From Planctomyces sp. (GTDB taxonomy: Bacteria; Planctomycetota; Planctomycetia; Planctomycetales; Planctomycetaceae), in NCBI GenBank assembly GCA_005798445.1, contig SYJG01000329.1, forward strand, positions 1-64,000: a stretch of 64,000 nucleotides of DNA, read 5' to 3'. How positions within the stretch are numbered: position 1 is the first letter of the stretch; every line of letters begins with the position of its first letter. Below the pieces are notes generated by a model. It did no database searches and was not told the origin of the DNA. It saw only the letters and a list, made by a program, of their open reading frames with translations. This document shows, piece by piece, positions 37,286 to 47,529 of the stretch. A program made the translations under genes and the position numbers.

Positions 37286-38823
37286 GTCTCTTGCTGCTCG
37301 ACTCGCTGAATCGCCGACAGGATTCCTTCCCAAGTGTGCTCCACCGCCTCTGCCGAAATCGGCAATCCAACCTCCTGGCACGCAGCCGACGTCACGGGAC
37401 TGATGCTGGCGATCCGAATTCTTCCCCCAAGCTGCGATCGCGCCGCTTCGGGAATCAATCGCGCGACATTGCGAGCAATCGCCGGACTGCTGACGCCGAT
37501 CCAATCCAGTTTCCCCACGATGAGCCGCTGATTCACGTCATCCGGCCAAGCGGCCACATCCCGATGTTGATAGACGACGATCTCTTCCAGCCGTGCTCCC
37601 GCTGCCGTCAGCTCCGTCCGCAAGACCTCGCGCACGCGATTGGCCCGAGCCCACAAGACTCGCTGACCACTCACCTGCGGGCACAATGCAGCAGCAAGAT
37701 GCTCTGCCCGATACGACTCAGGCACGACATCCGCTCGCAATTGAAACTCAGTCAACGCCGCCGCCGTCGAGGGACCAATCGCCGCCAGTTTCGCCTTCGC
37801 CAGCTTCCGAGCATCACCGCCGCGTTCCCACATCCGTCCCAACAATGCACGCACGCCATTCGCACTCGTGAAGACGATCCAGTCGAACTCGCCAATACGC
37901 CGCAACACGTCATCGATTGCATCCCAAGTTTCCGGCGGATCGATCTCCAACGTCGGCATGAGGACCGGCTCGGCACCCAACTCGAAGATACGGTCGATCT
38001 GCGAATCCGCTTGCTCATCCGCACGAGTCACACCAATTCGACGGCCGAAGAGCGGACGCTTCTCAAACCACGCGAGCTGTTCGCGCTGTTGCACGCACTC
38101 TCCCACAACGATCAGTGACGGCGGGCGCAGTCCCGCAGACGCCACTTGGTCCGCAATCGTCGCCAATGATGCCGTCACCGTCTGCTGCGACGGCCAACTC
38201 GCGTGACTGATGACAGCCACCGGCGTGCTCACGCTCTTTCCAGCCGCGATCAGTGAATCCGCAATCAGCTTCAGACGGTGCCAGCCCATATAAAAAACCA
38301 GCGTCCCCGGAAACGCCGCTAGGACCTTGTAATCCAAACTCGGTGAGTCCTTCGTCGGATCCTCATGACCCGTGATGAAGGCGACCGCCGAAGCGTGATC
38401 GCGATGAGTCACCGAAAACCCGGCGTACTCCCCCGCCGCGACCGCCGCCGTCACACCCGGCACGACCTCGAACGGAATCCCCGCCTCAGCCAACGCGGCC
38501 GCTTCCTCACTGCCCCGTCCGAACACGAATGGATCGCCACCCTTCAGACGAACAACGATCTTTCCCAGCTTCGCAGCCGCCAAAAGCCGCTGATTGATCT
38601 CCTCCTGATCCAGATGCCTCTCGCCTCCTGCCGATACGCGACACGTTCGTTCGGCCTTTGCCTTCGAGTACCGGAGCAAAATCGGATTCACCAGACCGTC
38701 GTACAAGATGACATCCGCGCGCCGCAGACATTCCAATCCGCGCAGCGTCAGCAGCCCCGGATCTCCCGGCCCTGCTCCCACCAAATAGACTTTTCCGACG
38801 GACGCGGACACGAGCAGCCTCAC
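37255..38823 (-). CDS. cobA-hemD: Fused uroporphyrinogen-III C-methyltransferase / uroporphyrinogen-III synthase (CobA-HemD)
   Basis: GKVYLVGAGPGDPGLLTLRGLECLRRADVILYDGLV; VVRLKGGDPFVFGRGSEEA; C-terminal IVFTSANGVRALL. Confidence 0.93.
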   Translation of the reverse strand: MRLLVSASVGKVYLVGAGPGDPGLLTLRGLECLRRADVILYDGLVNPILLRYSKAKAERTCRVSAGGERHLDQEEINQRLLAAAKLGKIVVRLKGGDPFVFGRGSEEAAALAEAGIPFEVVPGVTAAVAAGEYAGFSVTHRDHASAVAFITGHEDPTKDSPSLDYKVLAAFPGTLVFYMGWHRLKLIADSLIAAGKSVSTPVAVISHASWPSQQTVTASLATIADQVASAGLRPPSLIVVGECVQQREQLAWFEKRPLFGRRIGVTRADEQADSQIDRIFELGAEPVLMPTLEIDPPETWDAIDDVLRRIGEFDWIVFTSANGVRALLGRMWERGGDARKLAKAKLAAIGPSTAAALTEFQLRADVVPESYRAEHLAAALCPQVSGQRVLWARANRVREVLRTELTAAGARLEEIVVYQHRDVAAWPDDVNQRLIVGKLDWIGVSSPAIARNVARLIPEAARSQLGGRIRIASISPVTSAACQEVGLPISAEAVEHTWEGILSAIQRVEQQETQRRAGSAGA

Positions 38824-38865
38824 ATGACGACTGGTTTCCGGCGCAGCGTATCGGTGTCACCACCA

Positions 38866-38901
38866 ACGAAAAAGCCCGATGGCTTCGTGGCCACCGGGCT
38901 T
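38866..38901 (-). terminator. Rho-independent terminator of the ribosomal superoperon
   Basis: Minus strand AGCCCGGTGGC-CACGAA-GCCATCGGGCT followed by TTTTTC, just after the rplQ stop. Confidence 0.8.
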
Positions 38902-38922
38902 GAGATCAATTCTGCCGTTGAG

Positions 38923-39465
38923 TTACGACTTGCTCTCGACCGTCAGTCGAGTCGGCTCACCGACGAATTCCAAGAATGCCAACTGGGCGGCATCACCCAA
39001 CCGACGCTTCGCGATGTGAACCACGCGAGTGTATCCACCCGGTCGATCCTCAAATCGCGGCGCAAGTTTTTCGAGCAACAAAAGAACTACGTCATTGCTT
39101 CGCAGCACATCAAATAACCGGCGACGATGGTGGATGTACTTGCCTTGGGCCTTCAACCAAGCCTGACCAGCCTCGGTGGCTCGCCAAGCTTTGTATTCGT
39201 CGCTGCCACGAGCATGCGGACAAGCGATTTGATTGGCGTCGTCCAGGCACTTCTTCGCCTTCACGGCCGTCGTGATCAACTTCTCGATAAACGGGCGAAC
39301 TTCCTTCGCCTTTGCCAAAGTCGTTCGAATCCGGCCATTCGCCTTCGCTGCGCCCGCCACTTCTTGGTCACACGTCAGGATCAAACAACGAGCCATATTG
39401 CGCATCAACGCATGACGATGCGAACTATTCCGCCCCAGATGTCGGCCTCGAAGTCTGTGCCGCAT
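38923..39465 (-). CDS. rplQ: 50S ribosomal protein L17
   Basis: HALMRNMARCLI; KEVRPFIEKLIT; GGYTRVVHIAKRRLGDAAQLAFLEFV. Confidence 0.9.
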   Translation of the reverse strand: MRHRLRGRHLGRNSSHRHALMRNMARCLILTCDQEVAGAAKANGRIRTTLAKAKEVRPFIEKLITTAVKAKKCLDDANQIACPHARGSDEYKAWRATEAGQAWLKAQGKYIHHRRRLFDVLRSNDVVLLLLEKLAPRFEDRPGGYTRVVHIAKRRLGDAAQLAFLEFVGEPTRLTVESKS

Positions 39466-39539
39466 GATCGATCACCCAAATCTTTCTTCATCGCAATACG
39501 CCGGTCGTCATTCACGATCCGGCTTGTTCCCACCGATCG

Positions 39540-40556
39540 CTACCTCGCGGCAAGAGATCGGGACACTTTCATTCCCAATCGGAGACCAATCACACTCAGA
39601 CGCTCCCGAACCTCAACTAGCGTGGTCTCGCCGAAGTTCCGCACTTGCAACAACTGATCCTCACTGCGAGTGACCAAGTCGCGAACCGTGTTGATTCCTT
39701 CCGACTCCAAGCAGTTTGTCGCACGCACCGACAAGTTCAACTCCGCCAAACTTTGATTGAGCTTCTCTTCCAATTCCAAATCGACCGGTGAGTACCCAGT
39801 TGAGTCCAGCATGCCACGAAGTCCACCTTCGGGACTGATCTCAGCACCGGCCTCGCGAAACGAGACAAACGGAGTGAGATGCTTGCGAAGTATCTTCGCT
39901 GCCTCCACAACGGCCATCTCCGGTGTAATCGTCCCGTTTGTCCAGACCTCTAGGTTCAGCTTGTCATAATTCGTTCGCTGACCGACTCGGCAATCTTCGA
40001 TCTTGTATCGCACACGAACGACCGGGGAAAAAATTGCATCGAGCAACAGAAGTCCCGGCTCCTCATCATGTGACGCGTGATACTCGGATGCCGGGATGTA
40101 GCTGCGGCCATTCTCAACGGTCAGTTCCATGTTGAACGGCACGTCGTCAGTCATCGTAGCGATGATCAGATTCTTGTTAAGCACTTCAACCTGGTCGCTG
40201 CAATTAATGTCTCCGGCGGTGACGACACCGCGTTGATTCCGCTCGATTCGCAATGTCTTCTGCGTTGAACTGTGATTTTTCACCACGACCGATTTGATGT
40301 TCAAACAAATGTCAGTGACGTCTTCGACGACACCGGGAACCGTCATGAACTCATGCTGCACCCCCTGGATGCGCACTTTCGTAATCGAACTACCTTCCAA
40401 ACTGGTCAGCATGATCCGCCGCAGGCTGTTACCGATTGTCGCTCCAAAACCGCGTTCAAACGGTTCTGCGACAAACATGCCATACATCGGAGTGGCCGTC
40501 GTCGGCACCAACTGCACTTTGCTCGGAAGTTCCAGACCTCGCCAACGAATTCGCAT
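39540..40556 (-). CDS. rpoA: RNA polymerase alpha subunit
   Basis: [35 protein letters not shown]-terminal [23 protein letters not shown]. Confidence 0.97.
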   Translation of the reverse strand: MRIRWRGLELPSKVQLVPTTATPMYGMFVAEPFERGFGATIGNSLRRIMLTSLEGSSITKVRIQGVQHEFMTVPGVVEDVTDICLNIKSVVVKNHSSTQKTLRIERNQRGVVTAGDINCSDQVEVLNKNLIIATMTDDVPFNMELTVENGRSYIPASEYHASHDEEPGLLLLDAIFSPVVRVRYKIEDCRVGQRTNYDKLNLEVWTNGTITPEMAVVEAAKILRKHLTPFVSFREAGAEISPEGGLRGMLDSTGYSPVDLELEEKLNQSLAELNLSVRATNCLESEGINTVRDLVTRSEDQLLQVRNFGETTLVEVRERLSVIGLRLGMKVSRSLAAR

Positions 40557-40630
40557 TGTCAACCTCCAAATAAAACCGCTTCTCAAGCTCTATCAGACCG
40601 CTGCCCAATCCATCTAAAACTTCGTAACTA

Positions 40631-41008
40631 CTACACGCGACGCTTTTTCGGCGGGCGACAACCGTTGTGTGGTAACGGTGTGATATCCTCAATCGAACGA
40701 ACTACGATGCCGGAACTCTGAAGACCTGTAATTGCGCTTTCGCGACCGGAACCAGGGCCATTAACACGCACTTCCATTTCACGGACCCCGAACTTCGCAG
40801 CACGTTCTGCACAGATTTCAGCAGCTCGTTGGGCGGCAAACGGAGTGCTCTTACGACTTCCCTTAAAACCGGCCGTACCGGCCGTCGCCCAACACAACAC
40901 GTCCCCAGCCGGATCGGTGACTGTCACGATCGTATTGTTGAAAGTTGCCTTGATGAACGCGATCGCTTTGTTGACGTGCCGCCGCACTTTTTTCTTACCT
41001 GCTGCCAC
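40631..41008 (-). CDS. rpsK: 30S ribosomal protein S11 (GTG start)
   Basis: [47 protein letters not shown] at 41008. Confidence 0.97.
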   Translation of the reverse strand: MAAGKKKVRRHVNKAIAFIKATFNNTIVTVTDPAGDVLCWATAGTAGFKGSRKSTPFAAQRAAEICAERAAKFGVREMEVRVNGPGSGRESAITGLQSSGIVVRSIEDITPLPHNGCRPPKKRRV

Positions 41009-41095
41009 TATTCCACCTCTCTGCAATGTTCGTTGGAAATTCACCGTCTGCGGGCGCTCGGTTCATGAAAATCTGACCAAAATCCTCGACTCGGA

Positions 41096-41482
41096 TTAGT
41101 GCTTCATGTCCTTGACGCCCTTCTTTCCGGCGACAGTCTTCTTCACACCCTTTCGAGTCCTCGCATTAGTACGCGTCCGCTGACCTCGCACTGGCAGATT
41201 GCGGCGATGCCGTGTACCACGATAACTCTTGATATCCTTCAAACGACCGACGTCTTGCTGAATTGCACGGCGCAACTGCCCTTCAACCATCACTTCCTTG
41301 TCGAGGAAGCCGTTGATTTTGGCGATATTATCGTCCGTCAATTGCGACGCCTTAATCCGCGGATCAATGCCAAGTTGATGGCACAATCGTAGCGCGACCT
41401 TCTGGCCAACGCCATACAGGTACGACAACGAGATATAGACGAACTTGTCGTTCGGAATATCGACACCCTGAATACGAGGCAT
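41096..41482 (-). CDS. rpsM: 30S ribosomal protein S13
   Basis: MPRIQGVDIPNDKFVYISLSYLYGVG; SYRGTRHRRNLPVRGQRTRTNARTRKG. Confidence 0.97.
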   Translation of the reverse strand: MPRIQGVDIPNDKFVYISLSYLYGVGQKVALRLCHQLGIDPRIKASQLTDDNIAKINGFLDKEVMVEGQLRRAIQQDVGRLKDIKSYRGTRHRRNLPVRGQRTRTNARTRKGVKKTVAGKKGVKDMKH

Positions 41483-41493
41483 CGCGGCTCCCC

Positions 41494-41610
41494 TTAACCT
41501 TGGCGCTGCTTGTGACGTGGATCGAGGCTGCACACAACGTACATGCGACCACGACGCCGCACAATTTTGCAGCCCTCGCAGATGCGCCGAATACTCGACC
41601 GAACCTTCAT
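41494..41610 (-). CDS. rpmJ: 50S ribosomal protein L36
   Basis: Manual translation [38 protein letters not shown]. Confidence 0.95.
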   Translation of the reverse strand: MKVRSSIRRICEGCKIVRRRGRMYVVCSLDPRHKQRQG

Positions 41611-41627
41611 GACAACCTCAAAACTTC

Positions 41628-42971
41628 CTAGCCCTCGGTCAAACCGGCCTGATTCCGCACCAGCAAATGGCTATCAATACGGGAGATCAGATCAATGGAC
41701 ACCGAGACCACAATCAACAAACCCGTACCACCGTAAAAACCGGCGATCACGGGATCGACATTCACGACTTTGCTCACAATGCTGGGAAGAATTGCCAACA
41801 AACTCAAGAACCCCGCACCCACAAAAGTCACTCGAACGATGACTTGTTCCAAATACTTTGAGGTCCGTTCACCTGGACGATATCCGGGGATGAAGCTGCC
41901 ATAGTCCTTCAGATTTTGAGCGATCTCCTTCGGATTGAATGTGACTGCCGCCCAGAAATATGAGAAGAAGAAAATCAATCCCGCGTAACTCAGATAGTAA
42001 AGTGCAGGCAAACTAACGAATTGGTTGAAGTACGGAATGTCGAGCCGCATCAACAATTGATTATGCAGATAGCTGGGAATCATCAACAGGCTCGAAGCGA
42101 AGATGATCGGCATGACACCAGACTGGTTGAGCTTGAGCGGAAGAAACTGCTCGGAACCGCCAAACATCCGCCGGCCACGAACGTGCTTCGCACTCTGAAC
42201 GGGAATTCGCCGTTGAGCCTGCGTCACAAATACCACGGCCAATACGATCGCCACAAACAAGCCAATGAGGAGTAAGATCCGATCAATCCCATTGTCAGAT
42301 CCAATGGACATCCCACGTTCAAGCACAGGCTTCGCAAGATTAAAAACTGCCGATGGCATCTGAGCCATGATGCCGGCCATAATCAACAGACTGATCCCAT
42401 TGCCAATTCCAAAGGCGTCAATTTGCTCGCCAATCCACATCAAAAACATTGTTCCAGACGTCATCATCACCGCAGTCGCAAGATGGAAGAGAAACGTGTC
42501 GTACTCTGCCAACACCATACCTTGGCCAGTCACACTTCCAGCCGACATCGCCTTCACCCAAAAAAAACTCTGCAACAAACTGACGACCACTGTGATTTGT
42601 CGTGTTAGTTCATTGATCTTACGTCTCCCCGACTCGCCTTCTTTCTGAAGACGTTCCAACGGAGGATAGACGGTCGCCAGCAACTGGAAGACGATCGAAC
42701 AGGAAATGTAGGGCATGATTCCCAGTCCGAAGATCGTGCTGTAGCCAACTTGGGACGCCGAAAACAGCGACGCCGTTTGCAGAATTTGTCCGAGTGGACC
42801 TCCACTGCCGGACTGCAGCTTTTCAATGTTCTGCTGCACGAGTTCTTGATTGACGATCGGCAGCGGAACCCAAAATCCCATCCGATACACCGCAAGCAGC
42901 ACTACTGTCAGCAGTAGTTTGCGACGAAGATCAGGGATCGATAGGATCGCTACGAGTTTCTGGATCATCAC
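41628..42971 (-). CDS. secY: Preprotein translocase subunit SecY
   Basis: [52 protein letters not shown]; polytopic. Confidence 0.97.
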   Translation of the reverse strand: MMIQKLVAILSIPDLRRKLLLTVVLLAVYRMGFWVPLPIVNQELVQQNIEKLQSGSGGPLGQILQTASLFSASQVGYSTIFGLGIMPYISCSIVFQLLATVYPPLERLQKEGESGRRKINELTRQITVVVSLLQSFFWVKAMSAGSVTGQGMVLAEYDTFLFHLATAVMMTSGTMFLMWIGEQIDAFGIGNGISLLIMAGIMAQMPSAVFNLAKPVLERGMSIGSDNGIDRILLLIGLFVAIVLAVVFVTQAQRRIPVQSAKHVRGRRMFGGSEQFLPLKLNQSGVMPIIFASSLLMIPSYLHNQLLMRLDIPYFNQFVSLPALYYLSYAGLIFFFSYFWAAVTFNPKEIAQNLKDYGSFIPGYRPGERTSKYLEQVIVRVTFVGAGFLSLLAILPSIVSKVVNVDPVIAGFYGGTGLLIVVSVSIDLISRIDSHLLVRNQAGLTEG

Positions 42972-43034
42972 TCACTCAGAGGGTTTTACACCCTCGCGAC
43001 GAACTCAATGTGTTCGCCACATGGACAACATCAA

Positions 43035-43493
43035 CTAGCCCAGCACAACTTTGCCGCCGGCCGCTTCAATTTTCTGAGCCGCACTGCGGGTTACATGACT
43101 CGCTTCAACCGTCAATGCCCGCGTCAACTCACCTCCACCAAGCACTCGCACGATTTCACTCCGCCGCGGAATGAGCCCGGCCGAAATCAGTGCGTCCATA
43201 TCCACTACCGTAACACCAGCGTCCAGTTTTCCGAACGCCCCAATGTTCACAATTGCGATCTTTTTCTGTACTGAATAGTCACCAGCCGAGAACCCACGTT
43301 TCGCGACTTTGCGAAACATCGGCATCTGACCACCTTCTTTGACTAAATACCCTTTGGCACCCGAACGGGAGCTTTCGCCCTTGTGTCCTCGACCAGAGGT
43401 CTTCCCGTGACTGCCGATGCCACGCCCAAGACGTTTACGATTGGGACCTTGACGGCCGGCTGCAGCGGTGACTTCGTGAATGTGCATTTTCAA
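43035..43493 (-). CDS. rplO: 50S ribosomal protein L15
   Basis: KRLGRGIGSHGKTSGRGHKGESSRSG; GGQMPMFRKVAKRGF. Confidence 0.96.
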   Translation of the reverse strand: MKMHIHEVTAAAGRQGPNRKRLGRGIGSHGKTSGRGHKGESSRSGAKGYLVKEGGQMPMFRKVAKRGFSAGDYSVQKKIAIVNIGAFGKLDAGVTVVDMDALISAGLIPRRSEIVRVLGGGELTRALTVEASHVTRSAAQKIEAAGGKVVLG

Positions 43494-43515
43494 TTACTTC
43501 CCGAAACAGATGCTT

Positions 43516-44016
43516 CTACAACTGCACGCCGCGCAACCGAGCTACTTCATCCCGAGTCCGCAAAGACTTAAGCGCTTCGAACACGGCTTTGACCAGCGTC
43601 AAAGGGCAATTCGAGCCAAAACTCTTAGTCAACACATCAGTGATTCCGACTGCGTTCATAATCGAACGAACCGAACCGCCGGCGATAACGCCCGTTCCCG
43701 GACTGGCTGGAATCAAGACGATGCGGGATGCTCCAAAACGTCCTTCGACTCGATGGGGAATCGTTTGATGAACGACTTGCACCTTGATGCGCGTTCGTTC
43801 GGCCGCACGAGTCGCCTTTTCGACAGCGATCGGAACTTCCGGCCCTTTGCCATAGCCCCAGCCAACTGTCCCGCGACCGTCACCGACCACGACTAAGCCC
43901 GCAAAGCTGAAACGGCGACCTCCCTTGACCACACAGGCGCAACGCCGAATTTGTAGTGTGTGTTCAACACTGTCGGATCGATTTTCTGATCGGTTGTCGG
44001 ATCGTTTTTCTGCCAC
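43516..44016 (-). CDS. rpsE: 30S ribosomal protein S5
   Basis: RRFSFAGLVVVGDGRGTVGWGYGKGPEVPIAVEKA; PASPGTGVIAGGSVRSIMNAVGI. Confidence 0.97.
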   Translation of the reverse strand: MAEKRSDNRSENRSDSVEHTLQIRRCACVVKGGRRFSFAGLVVVGDGRGTVGWGYGKGPEVPIAVEKATRAAERTRIKVQVVHQTIPHRVEGRFGASRIVLIPASPGTGVIAGGSVRSIMNAVGITDVLTKSFGSNCPLTLVKAVFEALKSLRTRDEVARLRGVQL

Positions 44017-44039
44017 AGTTCCCCTCGCGATTCACTCGA

Positions 44040-44411
44040 CTAAAATTCTAAACCTGCTTCACGAGCACCGTCGGCCAACGCTGCGACACGCCCGTGATAT
44101 TTGTATTGTCCGCGATCGAACACGACGTTGGTGATCCCCCTCTGTACACAACGCTCGCCGAGCGTCTTACCCACGACAGTCGCTGCCACGACGTTCCCGC
44201 CATTCTTCAATTGGCCTCGCAATTTTTTTTCGGCACTACTGGCGGCAGCAACCGTCTTGCCAGATATGTCGTCGATGACTTGCGCGGAGATATGCTTGTT
44301 ACTGCGGAACACCGACAGGCGCAATCGGCCACTGGCAGAGCGGCGCACCTGATTGCGCACGCGCCACGTTCGACGTTGTCGGCGACGATGAAGAGATTTT
44401 ATGATCGACAT
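44040..44411 (-). CDS. rplR: 50S ribosomal protein L18
   Basis: [46 protein letters not shown]. Confidence 0.96.
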   Translation of the reverse strand: MSIIKSLHRRRQRRTWRVRNQVRRSASGRLRLSVFRSNKHISAQVIDDISGKTVAAASSAEKKLRGQLKNGGNVVAATVVGKTLGERCVQRGITNVVFDRGQYKYHGRVAALADGAREAGLEF

Positions 44412-44469
44412 ACCCGCACTTCGTTGCAATCGGGCGTCGATGCGACGCCGGAACTTTGTTTGTCAGAAG

Positions 44470-45018
44470 TTACTTGGCTCCCGCGCCAAACGCCTTACCA
44501 GCCTTACGGCGAATGAACTCACCAGCGTATTTGACACCTTTGGCCTTATATGGATCGGGAACGCGCGACGCACGCACCTGAGCAGCAAATTGACCGACCG
44601 CTTGCTTATCTACTCCGGAAACGACCAAGTGCGTATTGTCCGGAAGAGACACCAAGATATCGGAGGGAACATCGAACACGACAGGCTTTGAGTAGCCAAC
44701 CGACAGTTCCAACTTCTTTCCCTTCAACTGAACCTGATAACCGACGCCGTTGAGTTCCAGTCGCTTTTCGAAACCAGAATGAACTCCGGTGACCGCATTG
44801 TTCAGGAGGGCCCGAAAGAGTCCGTGCAACGCTCGCTCGCTACGACCGGTGCCATTTACTGATACATTCAGCGTTGTTCCTTCCTTGGCGACACTGACCA
44901 CAGGATGCAACGGCACCGAAAGTTTACCCTTCGGACCGCTAGCGCAGACCTGACCAGCAATCACATCAACAGTGACGCCGCTCGGAACAATCACAGGCAT
45001 TTTTCCAACTCGTGACAT
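44470..45018 (-). CDS. rplF: 50S ribosomal protein L6
   Basis: MSRVGKMPVIVPSGV; FEKRLELNGVGYQVQ; DPYKAKGVKYAGEFIRRKAGKA. Confidence 0.97.
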   Translation of the reverse strand: MSRVGKMPVIVPSGVTVDVIAGQVCASGPKGKLSVPLHPVVSVAKEGTTLNVSVNGTGRSERALHGLFRALLNNAVTGVHSGFEKRLELNGVGYQVQLKGKKLELSVGYSKPVVFDVPSDILVSLPDNTHLVVSGVDKQAVGQFAAQVRASRVPDPYKAKGVKYAGEFIRRKAGKAFGAGAK

Positions 45019-45045
45019 TTCGCCGCTCGCACTAATTTCTTGTCA

Positions 45046-45096
45046 GGCAGGTCTTCAACCTGCCAAGTTTTTTTAGGGAAAGGTTGAAGACCTGCC
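45046..45096. repeat. Palindromic element GGCAGGTCTTCAACCT ... AGGTTGAAGACCTGCC between rplF and rpsH
   Basis: Direct reading; left copy GGCAGGT-CTTCA-ACCTGCC is a hairpin. Confidence 0.85.
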
Positions 45097-45107
45097 CCGG
45101 AAAGTTG

Positions 45108-45509
45108 TTACCAAATCTCCAGCAGCGCCTCGCCCCCGATTCCTTTTTCCTTCGCTTCACGATTGCTGAGCACACCTTTATTCGTCGAAAGGACGAGTAC
45201 ACCCATCCCTCCGAGCACCTTCGGCATGTTCTCGCGGCCAAAATAAATTCGGCGACCCGGCTTGCTGACGCGCTTGATGCTCCGAACCACACGTTCGCCG
45301 CTCGGGCCGTACTTTAGATTGATCCGCAAAGTGCCACCGGGGGCACCTTCGTTGGCGTGCGACTCAAAATCCCAAATGAAACCCTCACGCTGAAGAGCAG
45401 CTGCAATTTGCACCTTCAAATTCGAGACTGGAACATCCACATGCGTCGCCTCAACATGCAGGCCATTACGGATTCGAGTCGCCAAATCACTTATCGGATC
45501 AGTCATCAT
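45108..45509 (-). CDS. rpsH: 30S ribosomal protein S8
   Basis: MTDPISDLATRIRNG; RRIYFGRENMPKVLGGMGVLVLSTNKGVL. Confidence 0.97.
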   Translation of the reverse strand: MMTDPISDLATRIRNGLHVEATHVDVPVSNLKVQIAAALQREGFIWDFESHANEGAPGGTLRINLKYGPSGERVVRSIKRVSKPGRRIYFGRENMPKVLGGMGVLVLSTNKGVLSNREAKEKGIGGEALLEIW

Positions 45510-45524
45510 AATGAAGTCGCCTAC

Positions 45525-45710
45525 CTACCAACTCGCTTTTTTTACACCGGGAATCATGCCGTCCAGCGCCAAATTGCGGAAACAGATTCGACAAAGCTTA
45601 AACTTCTTATACACAGCGCGCTGACGACCACACATCTGGCATCGGCTCTCACGCCGTGAACTGAATTTCGGAGTACGTTTTGCTTTCGCAATATGTGCTT
45701 TGGTTGCCAT
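45525..45710 (-). CDS. rpsN: 30S ribosomal protein S14, zinc-binding short type
   Basis: [40 protein letters not shown]. Confidence 0.96.
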   Translation of the reverse strand: MATKAHIAKAKRTPKFSSRRESRCQMCGRQRAVYKKFKLCRICFRNLALDGMIPGVKKASW

Positions 45711-45733
45711 GACTCACTGACCTTGAAAGCTGA

Positions 45734-46276
45734 TTATTTGCTGCTGAACGGAATCCCCAACTCGGAAAGTAACGCTCTCCCTTGATCGTCTGTGCGAGCG
45801 GTCGTCACAAAAGTGATATTCATGCCCTGAGTGAACGCGACTTTGTCCGCCGGGATTTCCGGAAAAACCATTTGCTCTGTCAATCCTGTCGAGTAATTGC
45901 CGTGACCGTCGAATGACTTCGGATTCAGGCCTCGAAAGTCACGCACGCGAGGCAACGCTAACAGGATGAATCTATCGAGAAATTCGTACATCCGGTCACC
46001 ACGCATCGTCACCGCACATCCGATTTCCATGTTCTCGCGAAGCCGGAACGCGGACACAGCGATTCGAGACTTTCGAATACTCGGCTTCTGACCGGTGATC
46101 ATTCCTAGGTGTGACACGGCTTCTTCAAGCCGTTTACGATCTTGAGTCGCTTTGCCGACACCCATACTAACAACGATTTTTTTCAATCGAGGTACTGCGT
46201 GACGATTCTTGATCCCAAGCTTTTCGGAAAGCTTCGGAATTAGTGTTTCGTTGTAGACTTTTCGCAATCGGGCCAT
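45734..46276 (-). CDS. rplE: 50S ribosomal protein L5
   Basis: VPRLKKIVVSMGVG; ITGQKPSIRKSRIAVSAFRLREN; RDFRGLNPKSFDGHGNYSTGL. Confidence 0.97.
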   Translation of the reverse strand: MARLRKVYNETLIPKLSEKLGIKNRHAVPRLKKIVVSMGVGKATQDRKRLEEAVSHLGMITGQKPSIRKSRIAVSAFRLRENMEIGCAVTMRGDRMYEFLDRFILLALPRVRDFRGLNPKSFDGHGNYSTGLTEQMVFPEIPADKVAFTQGMNITFVTTARTDDQGRALLSELGIPFSSK

Positions 46277-46294
46277 GACGACTTATCGCATCAA

Positions 46295-46606
46295 CTAGAG
46301 GAACTTCTGGCAGCGGCAGCACACGCGACGCTTCGCACCATCAATCATTTGACTCTTCACCCGCACACCCCGATTACAATTGGAACAATGCAATGCGAGG
46401 TTCGACACATCAATCGCAACGGGAATCGTCACACGGCCCCCTTGCGGACTTTTTGGATGCCCTCGTTTCACATGTTTGAGGGCATTGTTGATCCCTTCAA
46501 CGATCGCTCGCCTGGAATCACGGTCAATCGACACAATCTTCGAGGGACCCTGGCCGCGGAAGTTGCCGCTTAGCACCACAACCATGTCTTCTCGCCGCAA
46601 CTTCAT
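46295..46606 (-). CDS. rplX: 50S ribosomal protein L24
   Basis: VVVLSGNFRGQGPSKIVSIDRDSRRAIVEGINNALKHVKRGHPKSPQGG. Confidence 0.93.
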   Translation of the reverse strand: MKLRREDMVVVLSGNFRGQGPSKIVSIDRDSRRAIVEGINNALKHVKRGHPKSPQGGRVTIPVAIDVSNLALHCSNCNRGVRVKSQMIDGAKRRVCCRCQKFL

Positions 46607-46608
46607 AA

Positions 46609-46977
46609 CTACACCACTTCCACAGCCAGGCTAACAATCTTCATGAATTTCTTGTCTCGCAACTCACGAGCCACCGCGCCGAAAATACGTGTCCCACGTG
46701 GGTTGTTGTCCGCGTCAACCAACACCGCCGCGTTCCGATCAAAACTGACATAACCGCCATCGTCACGTCGCACTTTCTTCTTCGTGCGAACAATAACTGC
46801 TTTTACAACCTGCCCCGATTTGACCGCCCCCCCCGGAAGCGCCTTCTGAATGCTAGCTACCACGATATCGCCGATCCCTGCTGTTCGACGATGCGTACCG
46901 CCGAGCACCTTGATCGTCCGCACTGTCTTGGCACCGGTATTGTCAGCGATGTCGAGCACTGTCTGCATCTGAATCAT
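46609..46977 (-). CDS. rplN: 50S ribosomal protein L14
   Basis: [54 protein letters not shown]. Confidence 0.97.
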   Translation of the reverse strand: MIQMQTVLDIADNTGAKTVRTIKVLGGTHRRTAGIGDIVVASIQKALPGGAVKSGQVVKAVIVRTKKKVRRDDGGYVSFDRNAAVLVDADNNPRGTRIFGAVARELRDKKFMKIVSLAVEVV

Positions 46978-47024
46978 AAGTGACTCATTTCAAATTGCCT
47001 GAATGTTGTCCAAACTCTTGCGAT

Positions 47025-47270
47025 CTACCTTACACCGCGAGAAACGACACGAACCAACTCCCACCGCTTCCGTTTCGACAACGGACGAGATTCGACTAAC
47101 TCGACGATATCGAAGAGATTCGCTTCTTTTTTCTCATCATGGGCCAAACATACCGTTTCGCGGCTGATAAATTTTCCCGTAATTTCATCCTTCACGCGCC
47201 GAGGAATCGACACACGAATCGTCTTTTGCATCTTGTCCGAGGTGACTCGTCCAGTGACTCGCCGCTTCAT
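47025..47270 (-). CDS. rpsQ: 30S ribosomal protein S17
   Basis: GRVTSDKMQKTIRVSIPRRV; VELVESRPLSKRKRWELV. Confidence 0.95.
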   Translation of the reverse strand: MKRRVTGRVTSDKMQKTIRVSIPRRVKDEITGKFISRETVCLAHDEKKEANLFDIVELVESRPLSKRKRWELVRVVSRGVR

Positions 47271-47289
47271 TGTTGTCTGCCCTTCTCGC

Positions 47290-47469
47290 CTACTTCTGAT
47301 TTAACAGGGTCATTGTCCGAGCTAAATCCTTCCGAATTTCTCGGCGACGTTTCGCTTCTGCAGCATTCGCAGCAACCGTGGCGACATGATGCAACAATTC
47401 CAATTTCAGCGTGACTTCCGTCTGCTGCAATTGCTCGACTGTTTGAGTTCTCAGCTCTTTCGCTCGCAT
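47290..47469 (-). CDS. rpmC: 50S ribosomal protein L29
   Basis: Manual translation MRAKELRTQTVEQLQQTEVTLKLELLHHVATVAANAAEAKRRREIRKDLARTMTLLNQK*. Confidence 0.9.
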   Translation of the reverse strand: MRAKELRTQTVEQLQQTEVTLKLELLHHVATVAANAAEAKRRREIRKDLARTMTLLNQK

Positions 47470-47529
47470 CAGATCAACCTATCTACACCAAAACTTAAAA
47501 GTTAAAGGAAGTCCGACACATACCTATCC

